From an uncultured Clostridia bacterium (GTDB lineage Bacteria; Bacillota; Clostridia; TANB77; CAG-508): a stretch of 61,682 bases of DNA. Made by a program: the position numbers and the translations under genes. The stretch's first letter is position 1. Each line of letters opens with the position of its first letter. Positions 34,577-44,754 of this stretch are shown here, in pieces. Under the pieces are notes generated by a model. The model made no database searches. It saw only the letters and a program-made list of their open reading frames with translations, and was not told the DNA's origin. The stretch spans positions 112,910 through 174,591 of the forward strand of contig CALXAV010000001.1 in NCBI GenBank assembly GCA_944386385.1. The letters are read 5' to 3'.

Positions 34577-34597
34577 ACAGGCTAATTTATAGCCTGT
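34577..34597 (-). terminator. spoVS terminator
   Basis: ACAGGCTA / TAGCCTGT stem with a 5-nt loop, followed by TTTTTGTTTTT on the minus strand. Confidence 0.9.
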
Positions 34598-34612
34598 AAT
34601 TATATTTCCTTA

Positions 34613-34876
34613 TTAACTTCTTGATTCTACAATTAGTTTTATTCCTGTTCTATCTTCTCCTTCTACCTCAACTTCTGCAAATGCTGGAATACAAACTAAG
34701 TCGACTCCTGATGGTGCTACAAAACCTCTTGCTATTGCCACCGCCTTTACTGCCTGATTTAATGCTCCTGCTCCAATTGCTTGCATCTCTGCTTTGTTTG
34801 ATTCTTTTACCAATCCAGCAATTGCTCCTGCTACTGAATTTGGATTTGATTTTGATGAAATCTTTAAAATTTCCAT
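34613..34876 (-). CDS. spoVS: Stage V sporulation protein S
   Basis: An 87-residue protein matching SpoVS over its length: LKISSKSNPNSVAGAIAG, EMQAIGAGALNQAVKAVAIARGF, VDLVCIPAFAEVEV and RTGIKLIVE. It is an Alba-like small protein needed for spore coat maturation and septation control. A strong ribosome site precedes it. It is downstream of ymdB, as in many Bacillota (rny-ymdB-spoVS). Confidence 0.97.
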   Translation of the reverse strand: MEILKISSKSNPNSVAGAIAGLVKESNKAEMQAIGAGALNQAVKAVAIARGFVAPSGVDLVCIPAFAEVEVEGEDRTGIKLIVESRS

Positions 34877-35022
34877 TTTCTTTTGCCTCCTATAATTTTT
34901 ATTTTTGTTGTTGCAACTTTTACAATTTGTATTTTACAATATCTGGAAATAAATGTAAATACTTTTCTGGAAATTTTTAGGAGATTTCATCGCAATATAT
35001 TTTCTTTTTCGACAAAAAAATG

Positions 35023-35793
35023 TTACATTCTGATTCTTTTTATTGTTTTCACTTTATTAGTACTATTATCTACATCAAAAATAACACCATTTAGTATTGT
35101 TTCTCCTCCAGCTATTCTATATCTTTCAGGAAGTGTTGTTTCAAATCTTTTTATAGAAGCTGATACATCCATTCCTATTACTGACTTTTTAGGTCCTGTC
35201 ATTCCTATATCAGTTATATATCCAGTTCCATTTTCTAATATAGTCTCATCTGCTGTTTGTACATGTGTATGTGTTCCAAAAATTGCTGTAACTTTTCCAT
35301 CTAGATAATATCCAAGTGCAATTTTTTCTGCTGTTGCTTCAGCATGAAAATCTATTATTATCATATCTGTTTTATCTTTTATTTTCTCTATTATATCTTT
35401 TGCAACTAAAAATGGATTCTCAGACAATACATTTACATCTACTCTTCCTATTAAATTTATTACTGCTATTTTTTTATCCATGCATTCATAAATATTATAT
35501 CCCTTACCAGGAACTCCTTTGGCATAATTTGCTGGTCTTAATAGTTTTGGATGATTTATGAAATTAAATATATCTTTTTTACCCCAAGTATGGTTTCCCA
35601 TTGTTATTACATCTACATTTTCTTCTAATATATCATCAAAATTCTTTTTAGTTATTCCCATACCCTCTCCAGCATTTTCACCATTTACTATTACAAAATC
35701 AATTTTTTCATTTTCTCTTATTTTTGATAGCTCAGCTTTTAATTTTTTTACCCCTACTGAACCTACCAAGTCTCCTACTGCTAATATTTTCAT
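35023..35793 (-). CDS. ymdB: YmdB-type metallophosphoesterase
   Basis: A 256-residue protein with the metal-binding phosphodiesterase motifs GDLVGS (near residue 7), NGENAGEGMG, MGNHTWGKKD, DFHAEATAEK and FGTHTHVQTAD. YmdB hydrolyses 2',3'-cyclic nucleotides and affects biofilm and sporulation choices in Bacillus. It lies between rny and spoVS on the same strand, although a small plus-strand gene interrupts the usual rny-ymdB linkage. Confidence 0.95.
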   Translation of the reverse strand: MKILAVGDLVGSVGVKKLKAELSKIRENEKIDFVIVNGENAGEGMGITKKNFDDILEENVDVITMGNHTWGKKDIFNFINHPKLLRPANYAKGVPGKGYNIYECMDKKIAVINLIGRVDVNVLSENPFLVAKDIIEKIKDKTDMIIIDFHAEATAEKIALGYYLDGKVTAIFGTHTHVQTADETILENGTGYITDIGMTGPKKSVIGMDVSASIKRFETTLPERYRIAGGETILNGVIFDVDNSTNKVKTIKRIRM

Positions 35794-35886
35794 ATAAATC
35801 CTTCTTTCTAATATAATTTACCTTAATATCATACTATAAATATTAAAAATAATCAAATACTTCAGCAAATTTAAATCTTCTAAATT

Positions 35887-35914
35887 TTGATTTTCTTCTA
35901 TTTTGTGGTATAAT
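35887..35914 (+). promoter_or_regulatory. Promoter of the 36027 gene
   Basis: TTGATT, 16 bp, TATAAT on the plus strand. The predicted transcript has about a 105-nt leader. Confidence 0.7.
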
Positions 35915-35937
35915 TAATAGTAGACCAAATTCTGATG

Positions 35938-36014
35938 AAAGGAGAAATTATGTAACAACTTTGTTTTTCTTGTAGCTATTGCTACTCTCCAAAAAGATAC
36001 CTATTTATAAATAG
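35938..36014 (+). promoter_or_regulatory. Structured leader with an AUG-UAA minimal ORF
   Basis: AAAGGAG 6 nt before ATG-TAA (35950-35955) makes a start-stop unit. It is followed by a GTAGC-TATT-GCTAC hairpin (35972-35985) and the palindrome CTATTTATAAATAG (36001-36014), which leads into the AGGAG of the real gene. Confidence 0.45.
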
Positions 36015-36026
36015 TTAGGAGCAATT

Positions 36027-36254
36027 ATGCTAAAATGTGTTTTGCGTGAGGTCATTGACCATAGTGACATCGAGGACTATTCTGGTCCTGATGTTGTCTA
36101 CTACTTTCATGACACCTCTATAGATGTCATGTACATGCTACCGATGAATAACAACGGGAACATGTATTCTTTTACCCAGCTCACGAACGAGAGCGGCTTC
36201 AACCTTACCTTTAAGGAATGGTGCAAGGCCAAAGACATTTCTATGAGCGAGTAA
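36027..36254 (+). CDS. Small hypothetical protein with atypical codon use
   Basis: A 75-residue acidic soluble protein (MLKCVLREVIDHSDIEDY start, KAKDISMSE end) with AGGAG 5 nt before the ATG. No family recognised. Codons such as GAC, GTC, ATC, AAC and CTC are much commoner than in neighbouring genes, which suggests import. It has its own promoter and a very strong terminator, so it is an independent cassette inserted between ymdB and rny. Confidence 0.6.
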   Translation: MLKCVLREVIDHSDIEDYSGPDVVYYFHDTSIDVMYMLPMNNNGNMYSFTQLTNESGFNLTFKEWCKAKDISMSE

Positions 36255-36294
36255 CTGTTACTCAATCCGCATCGCTAAGAAGAATAGGTATCTT

Positions 36295-36327
36295 CCCCTT
36301 GGTTAACTACCAAGGGGTTTATTTTTT
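36295..36327 (+). terminator. Strong terminator of the 36027 gene
   Basis: CCCCTTGGT / ACCAAGGGG, a perfect 9-bp GC-rich stem, then TTTATTTTTTT. An extra hairpin GAGTAAC-T-GTTACTC overlaps the stop (36250-36264). Confidence 0.93.
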
Positions 36328-36350
36328 TATAAATTGTTATAAACTAATAA

Positions 36351-36370
36351 AAGAGAGGTTACCCTCTCTT
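36351..36370 (-). terminator. rny terminator
   Basis: AAGAGAGG / CCTCTCTT stem with a 4-nt loop and a T-rich tail on the minus strand, directly after the rny stop. Confidence 0.8.
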
Positions 36371-36374
36371 CTAT

Positions 36375-37922
36375 TTATTTTGCGTAGTCAACTACTCTTG
36401 TTTCTCTAATAATATTTACTTTAATTTGTCCTGGATAATCCATTTCGCTTTCAACCTTTTTAGCAACGTCTCTTGCAAGAATTGTCATTTGGTCATCAGA
36501 AATTTTATCTGGTTTTACTAAAATTCTTATTTCACGACCAGCTTGTATTGCAAAAGATTTTTCAACTCCATCAAATGAATCAGCAATTTCTTCAAGATTT
36601 TGTAATCTCTTGATATATGCTTCTAGAGTTTCTCTTCTTGCTCCAGGTCTTGAAGCTGATATTGCATCCGCAGCTTGTACTAAAACTGCTTCTAATGTTT
36701 GTGGTTCAACATCTCCATGATGTGCCTCAACTGCATTTATTACGGCTGGATTTTCTTTATATTTCTTAAGGATTTCAACACCTATTTCTACGTGTGTTCC
36801 TTCCATATCATGGTCTAGAGCTTTTCCTAAATCATGTAATAATCCTGCTCTCCTTGCAAGTTTAGTATCTAATCCTAATTCATCAGCCATTATTCTGGCT
36901 AAGTTTGATACTTCAATTGAGTGATTTAACACATTTTGGCCATAACTTGTTCTATATTTCAATTTACCAATTAGTTTTACTATATCTGGATGAAGTCCAA
37001 TAACACCTGTTTCTAATACTGCTCTTTCTCCTTCTTCCTTAATAGTATTCTCAACCTCTTCTTTGGCCTTTTCTACCATTTCCTCAATTTTTGCAGGGTG
37101 AATTCTTCCATCATCAATTAGTTTTTCTAACGCAATTTTTGCAACTTCTCTTCTTAATGGATCAAATCCTGATAATACTACTGCCTCTGGTGTATCATCA
37201 ATTATTAAATCAATTCCTGTTAATGTTTCTAAGGCTTTTATGTTTCTACCCTCTCTACCTATAATTCTTCCTTTCATTTCATCATTTGGAAGAGCTACAA
37301 TTGATACTGTAGTTTCTTGAGAGTGGTCTGCAGCACATTTTTGTATAGCATAGCAAAGCATTTCTTTTGCGTCTTTGTTTACTGTCTCTTTAGCCTTTTG
37401 ATCTTGTTCTCTTATTAATGCTGCCTTTTCTGCAACTAATTCTTTTTCCATTTCAGATAATAATCTTTCTTTTGCTTCCTCTTTTGTTAAAGCAGCAATT
37501 TTTTGAAGTTCTACCATTTCTTGGTCATGTAATTTTTCTAATTCTTCTTTTTGCTTTTCTAAATCTTGCATTTGATTTTCTAATTCTCTTTCTTTTTTCT
37601 CAAAATTATCTGAACGTTTTTCTAGGTTCTCCTCTTTTTGAATTAGTCTTGCTTCTTGTTTTTGTACTTCGCCCCTTCTTTCTTTAATCTCTTGGTCTAA
37701 TTCTTTACGACTAGCCATAATTTCTTCTTTGGCTTTAAAAATTTCTTCTTTTTTCAAGTTTTCAGCTTCTTTTTTAGCTAAATCCACTAATCTTTTTGCT
37801 TCATTTTCTGCACCTTGTATTTTAGACTCTGCAATTTTCTTTCTATATACCATTCCTATTGGTATTCCAATTGCAAGTGAGATTAAGACAGCGGCGATAA
37901 CGATTACAATAGTCATAATCAA
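36375..37922 (-). CDS. rny: Ribonuclease Y
   Basis: A 515-residue protein: an N-terminal membrane helix (about residues 3-24), a long coiled coil (about 30-200), a KH RNA-binding domain (about 205-270, with [26 protein letters not shown]) and an HD domain (about 330-430, [12 protein letters not shown] and [11 protein letters not shown]). It is the membrane endoribonuclease that starts mRNA turnover in many Bacillota. No in-frame CGG occurs in it. Confidence 0.98.
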   Translation of the reverse strand: MIMTIVIVIAAVLISLAIGIPIGMVYRKKIAESKIQGAENEAKRLVDLAKKEAENLKKEEIFKAKEEIMASRKELDQEIKERRGEVQKQEARLIQKEENLEKRSDNFEKKERELENQMQDLEKQKEELEKLHDQEMVELQKIAALTKEEAKERLLSEMEKELVAEKAALIREQDQKAKETVNKDAKEMLCYAIQKCAADHSQETTVSIVALPNDEMKGRIIGREGRNIKALETLTGIDLIIDDTPEAVVLSGFDPLRREVAKIALEKLIDDGRIHPAKIEEMVEKAKEEVENTIKEEGERAVLETGVIGLHPDIVKLIGKLKYRTSYGQNVLNHSIEVSNLARIMADELGLDTKLARRAGLLHDLGKALDHDMEGTHVEIGVEILKKYKENPAVINAVEAHHGDVEPQTLEAVLVQAADAISASRPGARRETLEAYIKRLQNLEEIADSFDGVEKSFAIQAGREIRILVKPDKISDDQMTILARDVAKKVESEMDYPGQIKVNIIRETRVVDYAK

Positions 37923-38091
37923 TACACCTCTTTCTTATTTAATTTTCAATGTTCGAATAAAATATATATATCTTTTATTTTTTAAATATATTTTTTCCTA
38001 CCTATTCTATTTTAACTTTATTCTTATAAACTGTCAAGTAATTTTAAGATTAAATTTTTCTTAAATAGTTAATTTTAGGCAAAAAAAAGAA

Positions 38092-38107
38092 CCCCTCTTA
38101 CGAGGGG
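38092..38107 (-). terminator. Terminator of the 38171 gene
   Basis: CCCCTC-GTAA-GAGGGG followed by TTCTTTTTTTT on the minus strand. Confidence 0.88.
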
Positions 38108-38170
38108 AAAGAAATTCTTTTTTTTGAAGATAGGATAAAGAATTTTTTATTAGTCATAATCCAGCAATCG

Positions 38171-38441
38171 TCACAATTCTTTCTCTCTTAGTTTTAAAAC
38201 AACATCCCAGATTTCTTCCCAGACTTCTTCTTCAGTTCCAAGAGATTCAGCTTCAGAAATATTCTTTTTTTCTCCGATAAGCAACTCTCCATCTTCTGCT
38301 ATAACTTCATTTCTATCATAAAATACATAAGCCTAAAGCACCTTCCGGAAAATCGATTGTATCTTTATTTCGTTCTGGAACTTCCTCGTCTTTAATTCTT
38401 GGTGGATTGCTAAACAAAATTCTCACATAGTGCTTAAGCAT
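38171..38441 (-). pseudogene. Small hypothetical gene with a +1 discontinuity
   Basis: An ATG at 38441 (GGAGA 5 nt upstream) opens MLKHYVRILFSNPPRIKDEE, running to a stop near 38320. Removing one base at about 38333-38336 (GGC-T-TAT) continues as YVFYDRNEVIAEDGELLIGE and ends KLREKEL at 38171, about 89 residues in all. The acidic C-terminal half and GC-richer codons match a coding frame, so the break is real in this sequence. The junction is not CGG. An ATG at 38465 is an alternative start without a ribosome site. Function unknown. Confidence 0.55.
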
Positions 38442-38553
38442 TTTTTCTCCAATCTTCTCTTTCATTACTAAATTTATAGCAATGAATACCAACTAGTGCA
38501 TTTCTTATACACCAACTAACATAGATATATCTCAGCACGTTTTACATAAGATG

Positions 38554-39480
38554 TCAATTTTTAGAAGTTGTAATTTTTATATTTTCTCCGTCAGAAGTTA
38601 CTGTAATTGTTCCATTTAAATCTGTTCTATAAATTGTACTTCCAATGTTTTGTAATTTGTTTAAAGTTTCTTCCGTAGGAAGTCCATAAGAGTTTCCTTC
38701 TCCTGCCATTATTATACTATATGTAGGTTTTGTTTCATTTAAAAATTTATCTGAGCTGCTAGTATTTGAACCATGATGTCCCACTTTTAATAAATCAACT
38801 TTTGGCCAATCCCTAGTTTCTTCATTTTCTTCTTCTGCGTCTCCCATAAATAAGAAGCTATTACTTCCATATTTCATAAGTAAAGTTATTGAAGATAGAT
38901 TTAAATTATCTTCATCTAAAATACTATCTGTCATAACTTCTAAGCTAGCATCTCCTAAAGTAAGTGTGTCTCCTGTTTTTGGAGAATAAACAGTTAATCC
39001 TTTATTAGATATTGCATCTACTACATCTTCATAGGTTTTTGTTGTTGTTTCTATTTGTGGCATATAAACATTATCTATCTCAATATCACTATTTATTACA
39101 TCATCTAAGCCACCTATATGGTCTTCATGAGGATGTGTTCCTATTACATAGTCTAATTTACTTACACCTTTTTCCTTAATAAAGTTTACAACATCTTCTC
39201 CATCCTCATTATTTCCTGCATCTATTAACATAGAAGAAGCATCATTTACAATTAGTATACTATCTGCTTGTCCTACATCTATGAAATATATATTTAAGTT
39301 TCCTTCTACTGGTATTGAGCTTACTGCATTCTCTTTTTCAGATTGAGTATTATTTTCATATATTCCTAAAAGTTCATTTATATTTTCTTGATGTAAACCA
39401 AATATTGATAAAATAGCTAAAATTATAATTCCTATAATACTTCCTACTATCTTTTGTTTACTTTTTCTTTTTCTACTCAT
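38554..39480 (-). CDS. ComEC/Rec2-like metallo-beta-lactamase-fold hydrolase, secreted or anchored
   Basis: A 308-residue protein: an N-terminal membrane helix (about residues 10-30), a linker, then a metallo-beta-lactamase domain with FIDVGQADSILI, LIDAGNNEDG, GTHPHEDHIGGLDD (zinc motif HxHxDH), LFMGDAEEENE and LLKVGHHGSNTSSS. It corresponds to the extracellular hydrolase domain of ComEC without its channel. A DNase or nucleotide-scavenging role outside the cell is plausible. It is followed by a terminator region and preceded by a DUF3006 gene, its usual partner. Confidence 0.9.
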   Translation of the reverse strand: MSRKRKSKQKIVGSIIGIIILAILSIFGLHQENINELLGIYENNTQSEKENAVSSIPVEGNLNIYFIDVGQADSILIVNDASSMLIDAGNNEDGEDVVNFIKEKGVSKLDYVIGTHPHEDHIGGLDDVINSDIEIDNVYMPQIETTTKTYEDVVDAISNKGLTVYSPKTGDTLTLGDASLEVMTDSILDEDNLNLSSITLLMKYGSNSFLFMGDAEEENEETRDWPKVDLLKVGHHGSNTSSSDKFLNETKPTYSIIMAGEGNSYGLPTEETLNKLQNIGSTIYRTDLNGTITVTSDGENIKITTSKN

Positions 39481-39521
39481 TTGTTTTACCCCCTATATTA
39501 ATATCAATTTCACCTTAATAA

Positions 39522-39881
39522 TTAGTTATCCCATATTTTTTTCATTTTGTTTTTTATTCTTTTTTTAGCTTCTAAAGTTTTTTCTTGATTTACAGTATAT
39601 TTACCATTTATTTTATCTAAAATATCCCCTTCTTTAATATCTCTTGGTAAATCTTCTTTTTTTACATCTAGCATTTTTCCTGTATTTCTGTCTTCTAAAA
39701 CTACAAAATCACTTTCAAATCTATCTACAGTAAATTCTTCTATTGCATCTAATTTCTTTGCAAGTTCTACTTCATCATTAGATAAATTAGTTCCTTTAGT
39801 ATCTATATTTGTCTTGCTCTTTTCAATTACATTTTCTAGCGTTTCTTTAATCACATCTCCAAGGTTTTCAAAAATATCCAT
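39522..39881 (-). CDS. DUF3006 domain protein
   Basis: A 119-residue protein: about 45 N-terminal residues rich in charged and polar amino acids, then a DUF3006 beta-barrel-like domain (EFTVDRFESDFVVLEDRNTG, VKKEDLPRDIKEGDIL) and a basic tail. DUF3006 genes commonly sit beside ComEC-like hydrolases, as here (42 nt apart). Function unknown. Confidence 0.82.
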   Translation of the reverse strand: MDIFENLGDVIKETLENVIEKSKTNIDTKGTNLSNDEVELAKKLDAIEEFTVDRFESDFVVLEDRNTGKMLDVKKEDLPRDIKEGDILDKINGKYTVNQEKTLEAKKRIKNKMKKIWDN

Positions 39882-39951
39882 ACAAACTCCTTTCCTCCAC
39901 CTTTGTACTATTCTTTAATATCACAAATTTTTAAAAAAAGCAAATGAAAAA

Positions 39952-40001
39952 GGACGGGTCACATCTCATTTTTAAAGTGAGATGTTTTTTGACCCCGTCC
40001 C
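39952..40001 (-). terminator. ileS terminator built from the GGACGGG repeat (copy 2)
   Basis: GGACGGGTC / GACCCCGTCC outer stem (one bulge) plus a perfect ACATCTCA / TGAGATGT inner stem; read on the minus strand it is followed by TTTTTCATTT. It belongs to the same repeat family as 25135-25194. Confidence 0.8.
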
Positions 40002-40009
40002 AAAAAACA

Positions 40010-43000
40010 TTATTTTACAACTTCTACATCTATATCAAGTTTTTCACCATTTATATTTGTTGTTGTATATTCTTCTCTATCTTCATGATAAACAACTTTA
40101 TTAGCTAATGTGTCGTGTTTTATTATTTCTTCGTTTTTTCTAATTACCTCTTCCATTTCATTATTTCCTGCTACATATAGGTTGATTCTATCTAATACTT
40201 CAAATCCTTTTTCTTTTCTCATATTTTGTACTTTAGATAAAACTTCACGTACATAGCCTTCTTCTTTTAATTGCTCAGTTATATTTGTATCTAATACAAC
40301 ACCTAACTCTCCTTCACCACTAAATGCGAAACCAACTTTACCTTGCATTGTTACTAATAAGTTTTCTGAATTTAATCCAATTTGAGTATCGTCAATTTCA
40401 ATATATTCTGTATCTCCGTTTTTTACCTTGTTTGCTAAATCCATTTGATTTAGTTTACTAATTTCTTCTCTTATTCTTGGAATTAATTTTCCATATTCTT
40501 TTCCAAGTACTGGTAAGTTTGGTTTTATTTCAAAATCAACATATTTACTCATTTCTGCACCAAATTCTATGTTCTTAACATTTAATTCATCTTTTACAAT
40601 GTCTTCATAGTATTTTGGTAAAGTATCTATTGAAATTAACATTTCTGATAATGGTTGTCTGTTCTTAATATTTGCAAAATTTCTTGCGCTTCTTCCTAGT
40701 TTTACAACTTTATATGCTAAACTCATTTCATCTTCTAATTTCTTGTCAATTTCTTTTTCATTTACTTCTGGCCACAAGCATAAGTGAACACTTTCTGGTG
40801 CGTTTTTATCTAAACCTACAACTAAGTTTTGATAAATTTCATCTGTCATAAATGGTGTAAATGGTGCTGCAACTTTTATTAAAGTAGTTAATACTCTATA
40901 TAAAGTTACATATGCTCCTATTTTTTCATCATTTAATTCTTGAGCCCAGAATCTTTCTCTATTTCTACGTACATACCAATTAGACAATTGATCTGTAAAG
41001 TCTTCAATTAGTAATGCTGCTCCTGTTATATCATATTTATCTAGTTTTTCTGCCACTTCTTTTACTAAAGTATTTAATTTAGATATTATCCATTTATCCA
41101 TTACGTTTGTTAATTTATAATCTTTATACTCTAATGGATTAAATTCGTCTATTTCTGCATATAAAACATAGAATGAATATACATTCCATAATGTGCTTAG
41201 AAATCCTCTTTGTGTTTCTTGCACATTCTTTATTCCTAACCTCTTTGGAAGCCATGGGGCGCTACTTGTATAGAAATGCCATCTTGTTGCATCTGCCCCT
41301 ACTGTATCTAATAGTGTTATTGGATCTACTCCGTTTTTCTTCGATTTAGACATTTTTTGTCCATGCTCATCTAGGACATGACCTAATACTATACAGTTTT
41401 TAAATGGTGAGGTTCCATATAACGCTGTTCCCACTGCCATTAGTGTATAGAACCATCCTCTTGTTTGGTCTACTGCTTCTGAAATAAAGTCTGCTGGGAA
41501 ATTATTATCAAACATTTCTTTATTTTCAAATGGGTAATGCCATTGTGCAAAAGGCATTGAACCAGAGTCAAACCAACAGTCAATTACTTCTTTTGCTCTT
41601 TTCATTTTCTTACCACATTTAGGACATTTTAAATAAACATCATCAATATATGGTTTATGAAGTTCTATATCATCTGGACAATCTATTGCTTTTTCTTTTA
41701 ATTCAGCAATTGAACCAATACATTCTCTATGTCCACAATTTTCATCTTCACATGTCCATATTGGAAGTGGTGTTCCCCAATATCTATCTCTTGAGATTCC
41801 CCAATCAATTACATTCTCTAAGAATTTTCCAAATCTTCCTGTTTTTATTGTTTCTGGATACCAGTTTACTTTACTGTTGTTTTCAACTAGCTCATCTCTT
41901 AGCTTACTCATTGCAACAAACCAACTCTCTTTTGGATAATAAAGAAGTGGCGTATCACATCTCCAACAATGTGGATAAGAGTGAACATGTTTTTCTTTAC
42001 TAAATAATTTATTTCTTTCTTTTAGCCATTTACAAATATCTTCATTACAATCTCTAACAAATCTTCCTGCCCATGGCTCTACTTCTGGTACAAAGTTTCC
42101 TGATTTGTCTACTAAGTTTACAAATGTTATTCCATTTTGTTTACAAACAATACTATCATCTTCACCATAGGCTGGTGCCATGTGTACTACTCCTGTGCCT
42201 TCTGTTAATGTTACAAAATCTCCATGGATTACTTCAAATGCTTTTCCATCTACTTTTGCAAATGGCATTAATTGTTCATATTTTGTTCCAAGTAATTCTT
42301 CTCCTTTAAATGTTCTAACTAATTCATAAGGAGTTTCTCTTAGAACTTCATCAATTAAGTCTTTTGCTAAAATATAATTTTCATATTGTGGTTCATCGTC
42401 TGTTCCTACATTTGCTTTTACTTCTGCATATTCATATGATTTATTTACAGCTAATGCTAAGTTTGATGGTAATGTCCATGGTGTTGTTGTCCAAGCTAAG
42501 ATATAAGTATTCTCTTTGTCTAATACTTTAAATTTAGCAATACAAGTTAAGTCTTTTACATCTTTATATCCTTGTGCAACTTCATGTGAAGAAAGTGCTG
42601 TTCCACATCTTGGACAATATGGCATAACTTTATGTCCTTCATATAAAAGACCTTTTTCCCACATTTGTTTTAAAGCCCACCATACTGATTCTATATATTC
42701 ATTATGGTATGTTACATATGGATGCTCCATATCTACCCAGAAGCCAACTTTATCTGTCATTTCTTCCCACATATGGACATAAGTAAATACGCTTTCTTTA
42801 CATTTTTTAACGAAGTTTTCTACTCCATATTCTTCTATTTGTTCTTTACCTGAAATTCCTAAAGATTTTTCTATTTCAAGTTCAACAGGAAGTCCGTGTG
42901 TATCCCAACCGGCTTTTCTGATTACTTTATATCCTTTCATTACTTTATATCTTGGAATAATATCTTTTATTACCCTTGTTTCAATATGACCAACATGTGG

Positions 43001-43159
43001 TGTTCCATTTGCTGTTGGTGGTCCATCAAAAAATGTAAAATATTCTTTTCCTTCATTCATCGCAAAGTTTTTCTTTACAATGTCTTTCTGTTTCCACATC
43101 TCAGAAACTTTTCTTTCCATTCCGACAAATCCGTCTTTAAGTTCTACTTTCTTATACAT
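40010..43159 (-). CDS. ileS: Isoleucyl-tRNA synthetase
   Basis: A 1049-residue class I synthetase of the long, eukaryote-like type. It has the HIGH-type motif [10 protein letters not shown] near residue 50, the CP1 editing domain with [24 protein letters not shown] near residue 600, a CPRCGTA zinc knuckle and a tRNA-binding C-terminal region. It charges tRNA-Ile and edits valine. It is preceded by a complete Ile T-box leader, so it is induced when uncharged tRNA-Ile accumulates. No in-frame CGG was seen in 1049 codons. Confidence 0.98.
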   Translation of the reverse strand: MYKKVELKDGFVGMERKVSEMWKQKDIVKKNFAMNEGKEYFTFFDGPPTANGTPHVGHIETRVIKDIIPRYKVMKGYKVIRKAGWDTHGLPVELEIEKSLGISGKEQIEEYGVENFVKKCKESVFTYVHMWEEMTDKVGFWVDMEHPYVTYHNEYIESVWWALKQMWEKGLLYEGHKVMPYCPRCGTALSSHEVAQGYKDVKDLTCIAKFKVLDKENTYILAWTTTPWTLPSNLALAVNKSYEYAEVKANVGTDDEPQYENYILAKDLIDEVLRETPYELVRTFKGEELLGTKYEQLMPFAKVDGKAFEVIHGDFVTLTEGTGVVHMAPAYGEDDSIVCKQNGITFVNLVDKSGNFVPEVEPWAGRFVRDCNEDICKWLKERNKLFSKEKHVHSYPHCWRCDTPLLYYPKESWFVAMSKLRDELVENNSKVNWYPETIKTGRFGKFLENVIDWGISRDRYWGTPLPIWTCEDENCGHRECIGSIAELKEKAIDCPDDIELHKPYIDDVYLKCPKCGKKMKRAKEVIDCWFDSGSMPFAQWHYPFENKEMFDNNFPADFISEAVDQTRGWFYTLMAVGTALYGTSPFKNCIVLGHVLDEHGQKMSKSKKNGVDPITLLDTVGADATRWHFYTSSAPWLPKRLGIKNVQETQRGFLSTLWNVYSFYVLYAEIDEFNPLEYKDYKLTNVMDKWIISKLNTLVKEVAEKLDKYDITGAALLIEDFTDQLSNWYVRRNRERFWAQELNDEKIGAYVTLYRVLTTLIKVAAPFTPFMTDEIYQNLVVGLDKNAPESVHLCLWPEVNEKEIDKKLEDEMSLAYKVVKLGRSARNFANIKNRQPLSEMLISIDTLPKYYEDIVKDELNVKNIEFGAEMSKYVDFEIKPNLPVLGKEYGKLIPRIREEISKLNQMDLANKVKNGDTEYIEIDDTQIGLNSENLLVTMQGKVGFAFSGEGELGVVLDTNITEQLKEEGYVREVLSKVQNMRKEKGFEVLDRINLYVAGNNEMEEVIRKNEEIIKHDTLANKVVYHEDREEYTTTNINGEKLDIDVEVVK

Positions 43160-43208
43160 AAAATTCCTCCTTTTAAAATATATAAATTTGAAAATGAAAA
43201 ATTAATAA

Positions 43209-43480
43209 CAAATAACAAATAAAAAATAAAAAAAGAGTTTTTTCAAATCCATTAGGACGAAAAAACTCCGCGGTACCACCTAAGTTAGTAAATTTATTAA
43301 AAAATACAATCCACTCTCTTAATTACCTTTAACGCAGGATTACGACTAAACTTACTTTTATTTCAGCCTAGCAACAACTAAGGTGATAACAAATAATTTT
43401 TACTTACCAAACTCGCACCTTCCATTGGCTCTCTTAAAGATATTACATTATTTATCTTGTCCTTGTTACAGTTTTTTACA
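43209..43480 (-). promoter_or_regulatory. T-box riboswitch (isoleucine) of ileS
   Basis: On the minus strand: an AGAGAGCC/GGTGCGAGT stem I region, a specifier ATC followed by ACC (about 43381-43388), the T-box GGTGGTACCGCGG (43266-43278) pairing with the tRNA acceptor end, and a terminator whose stem is GAGTTTTTTC / GAAAAAACTC followed by TTTTTTT (about 43220-43260). All parts are in the standard order and the specifier fits isoleucine. Confidence 0.95.
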
Positions 43481-43491
43481 TTTATGTAATT

Positions 43492-43519
43492 ATTATATCA
43501 TCTTTTTTTCATTTTGCAA
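43492..43519 (-). promoter_or_regulatory. Promoter of the ileS T-box transcript
   Basis: TTGCAA (43514-43519), 16 bp, TATAAT (43492-43497) on the minus strand. Confidence 0.8.
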
Positions 43520-43537
43520 GCATTTTTCTAAAATTTC

Positions 43538-44233
43538 TTAAACAGCAAATAAACCTCCATCTATACACTTTTTCCATTCTTCTAGTTTTTCTATTCTTTT
43601 TACTGCTTTCGCATCATTTGCACCTAAAATTCCTAATATTTTTTTGAATTCCATATGTTCTGCATCATTATTTACATTAGCCTCGTAAATTTTATTAATT
43701 TTTTCATCCAAATCATCAAACCTTTTTGATATACTTTTTTCCATTCTATCAAAAGTATCCATTATTCCAAGTTTATTATTTTCTATTTTTTCTGATAGAT
43801 TATTAATACTTTGTGTATTTTCTTTTGTTGTTTTTTCTAGATTTGTTATTCTTACAGTATTTTCTTTTGTTGCCTGTTCTAAACTTGTTATTCTTTCTGT
43901 ATTTTCTTTGGTTGCTTTTTCTAAGTCAGTTACCTTAGCATCTAACCCATTTACTTGAGTTTTTAGTTCTACAATTGCTTTAGTATTTTCTTCTGTTGCT
44001 TGTTCTAAACTATCAACTTTAGTGTTTAATTTAGAAATAGCTTCTGTATTTTCCATTGTCACCTTTTCTAGATTATCAACTTTAGTATTTAATCTAGAAA
44101 TAGCTTCTGTATTTTCCTTAGTTGCACTTTCTAAACTAGTTAACCTTTTATCATTTGCATCCCAACGTTTATTTTCTTCTGTTCTAAATTCTCTTAATTC
44201 TTTTAGAATTGTGTTTACAACTTCATCTTGCAT
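43538..44233 (-). CDS. Coiled-coil protein with 21-residue-type repeats
   Basis: A 231-residue cytoplasmic protein with no membrane segment. It starts MQDEVVNTILKELREFRTEE, then carries at least five repeats of the type LEKATKENTERITSLEQ, a parallel trimer-like coiled coil, and ends in a globular KKILGILGANDAKAVKRIEK stretch. Its N-terminus is nearly identical to that of the upstream gene (44260), so the pair is a duplication with repeat expansion in this copy. Similar phage and Clostridium proteins exist; function unknown. Confidence 0.65.
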   Translation of the reverse strand: MQDEVVNTILKELREFRTEENKRWDANDKRLTSLESATKENTEAISRLNTKVDNLEKVTMENTEAISKLNTKVDSLEQATEENTKAIVELKTQVNGLDAKVTDLEKATKENTERITSLEQATKENTVRITNLEKTTKENTQSINNLSEKIENNKLGIMDTFDRMEKSISKRFDDLDEKINKIYEANVNNDAEHMEFKKILGILGANDAKAVKRIEKLEEWKKCIDGGLFAV

Positions 44234-44259
44234 AACTTGTACCTCCTTTTAAAATACTT

Positions 44260-44661
44260 TTACTTTTCTAATGCCTCTACTCTTTCGGTCAAGTTCCAAA
44301 CTTTTAAAATTAGGTTACTTATTAACTGCTCTTTTTCGAAATCTTTAATAGAATTTAAGTCATATATTTTATTTTCTTCTTCTGTTTCTTTTAATTCTTC
44401 TATTGTCTTTTCTAAATTTTCAGTTTTTCCTTTTATATTAAACATTTTGGCAGTATTTTCAGCAATTACATTTTTTAAATCATCTGTTTTTCCTTCTAAT
44501 GTACCTATTTCTATTCTTAACGATAACATCACATCAGAATTTTCTTTTCTTTCTTTTTCTAAATCGAAAAGAGCTTTTATATTTGCTTTCCAACGTATTT
44601 CTTCTTCTGTTCTAAAATCTCTTAACTCTTTTAATATTTTGTTTGCTACTTCATCTTGCAT
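44260..44661 (-). CDS. Coiled-coil protein, paralogue of 43538
   Basis: A 133-residue protein with the shared start (MQDEVANKILKELRDFRTEEE), then degenerate coiled-coil repeats (DDLKNVIAENTAKMFNIKG, ENLEKTIEELKETEEEN) and a helical end. It lies 26 nt upstream of its paralogue on the same strand. No family is recognised beyond the coiled coil. Confidence 0.6.
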   Translation of the reverse strand: MQDEVANKILKELRDFRTEEEIRWKANIKALFDLEKERKENSDVMLSLRIEIGTLEGKTDDLKNVIAENTAKMFNIKGKTENLEKTIEELKETEEENKIYDLNSIKDFEKEQLISNLILKVWNLTERVEALEK

Positions 44662-44754
44662 TTTTTATTCACCTCTTTAATATCTTCTTTGAATTTTTCT
44701 CACTATTTCTTATACCCTATATTTAACCATAGTGTTATAAAAAAGTCAAGAAAA

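Noticed and set aside
38320-38345. Assigning the 38.3-kb break to the CGG class
   Set aside because: No in-frame CGG is at the junction; the nearest CGG trimers in that gene straddle codons.
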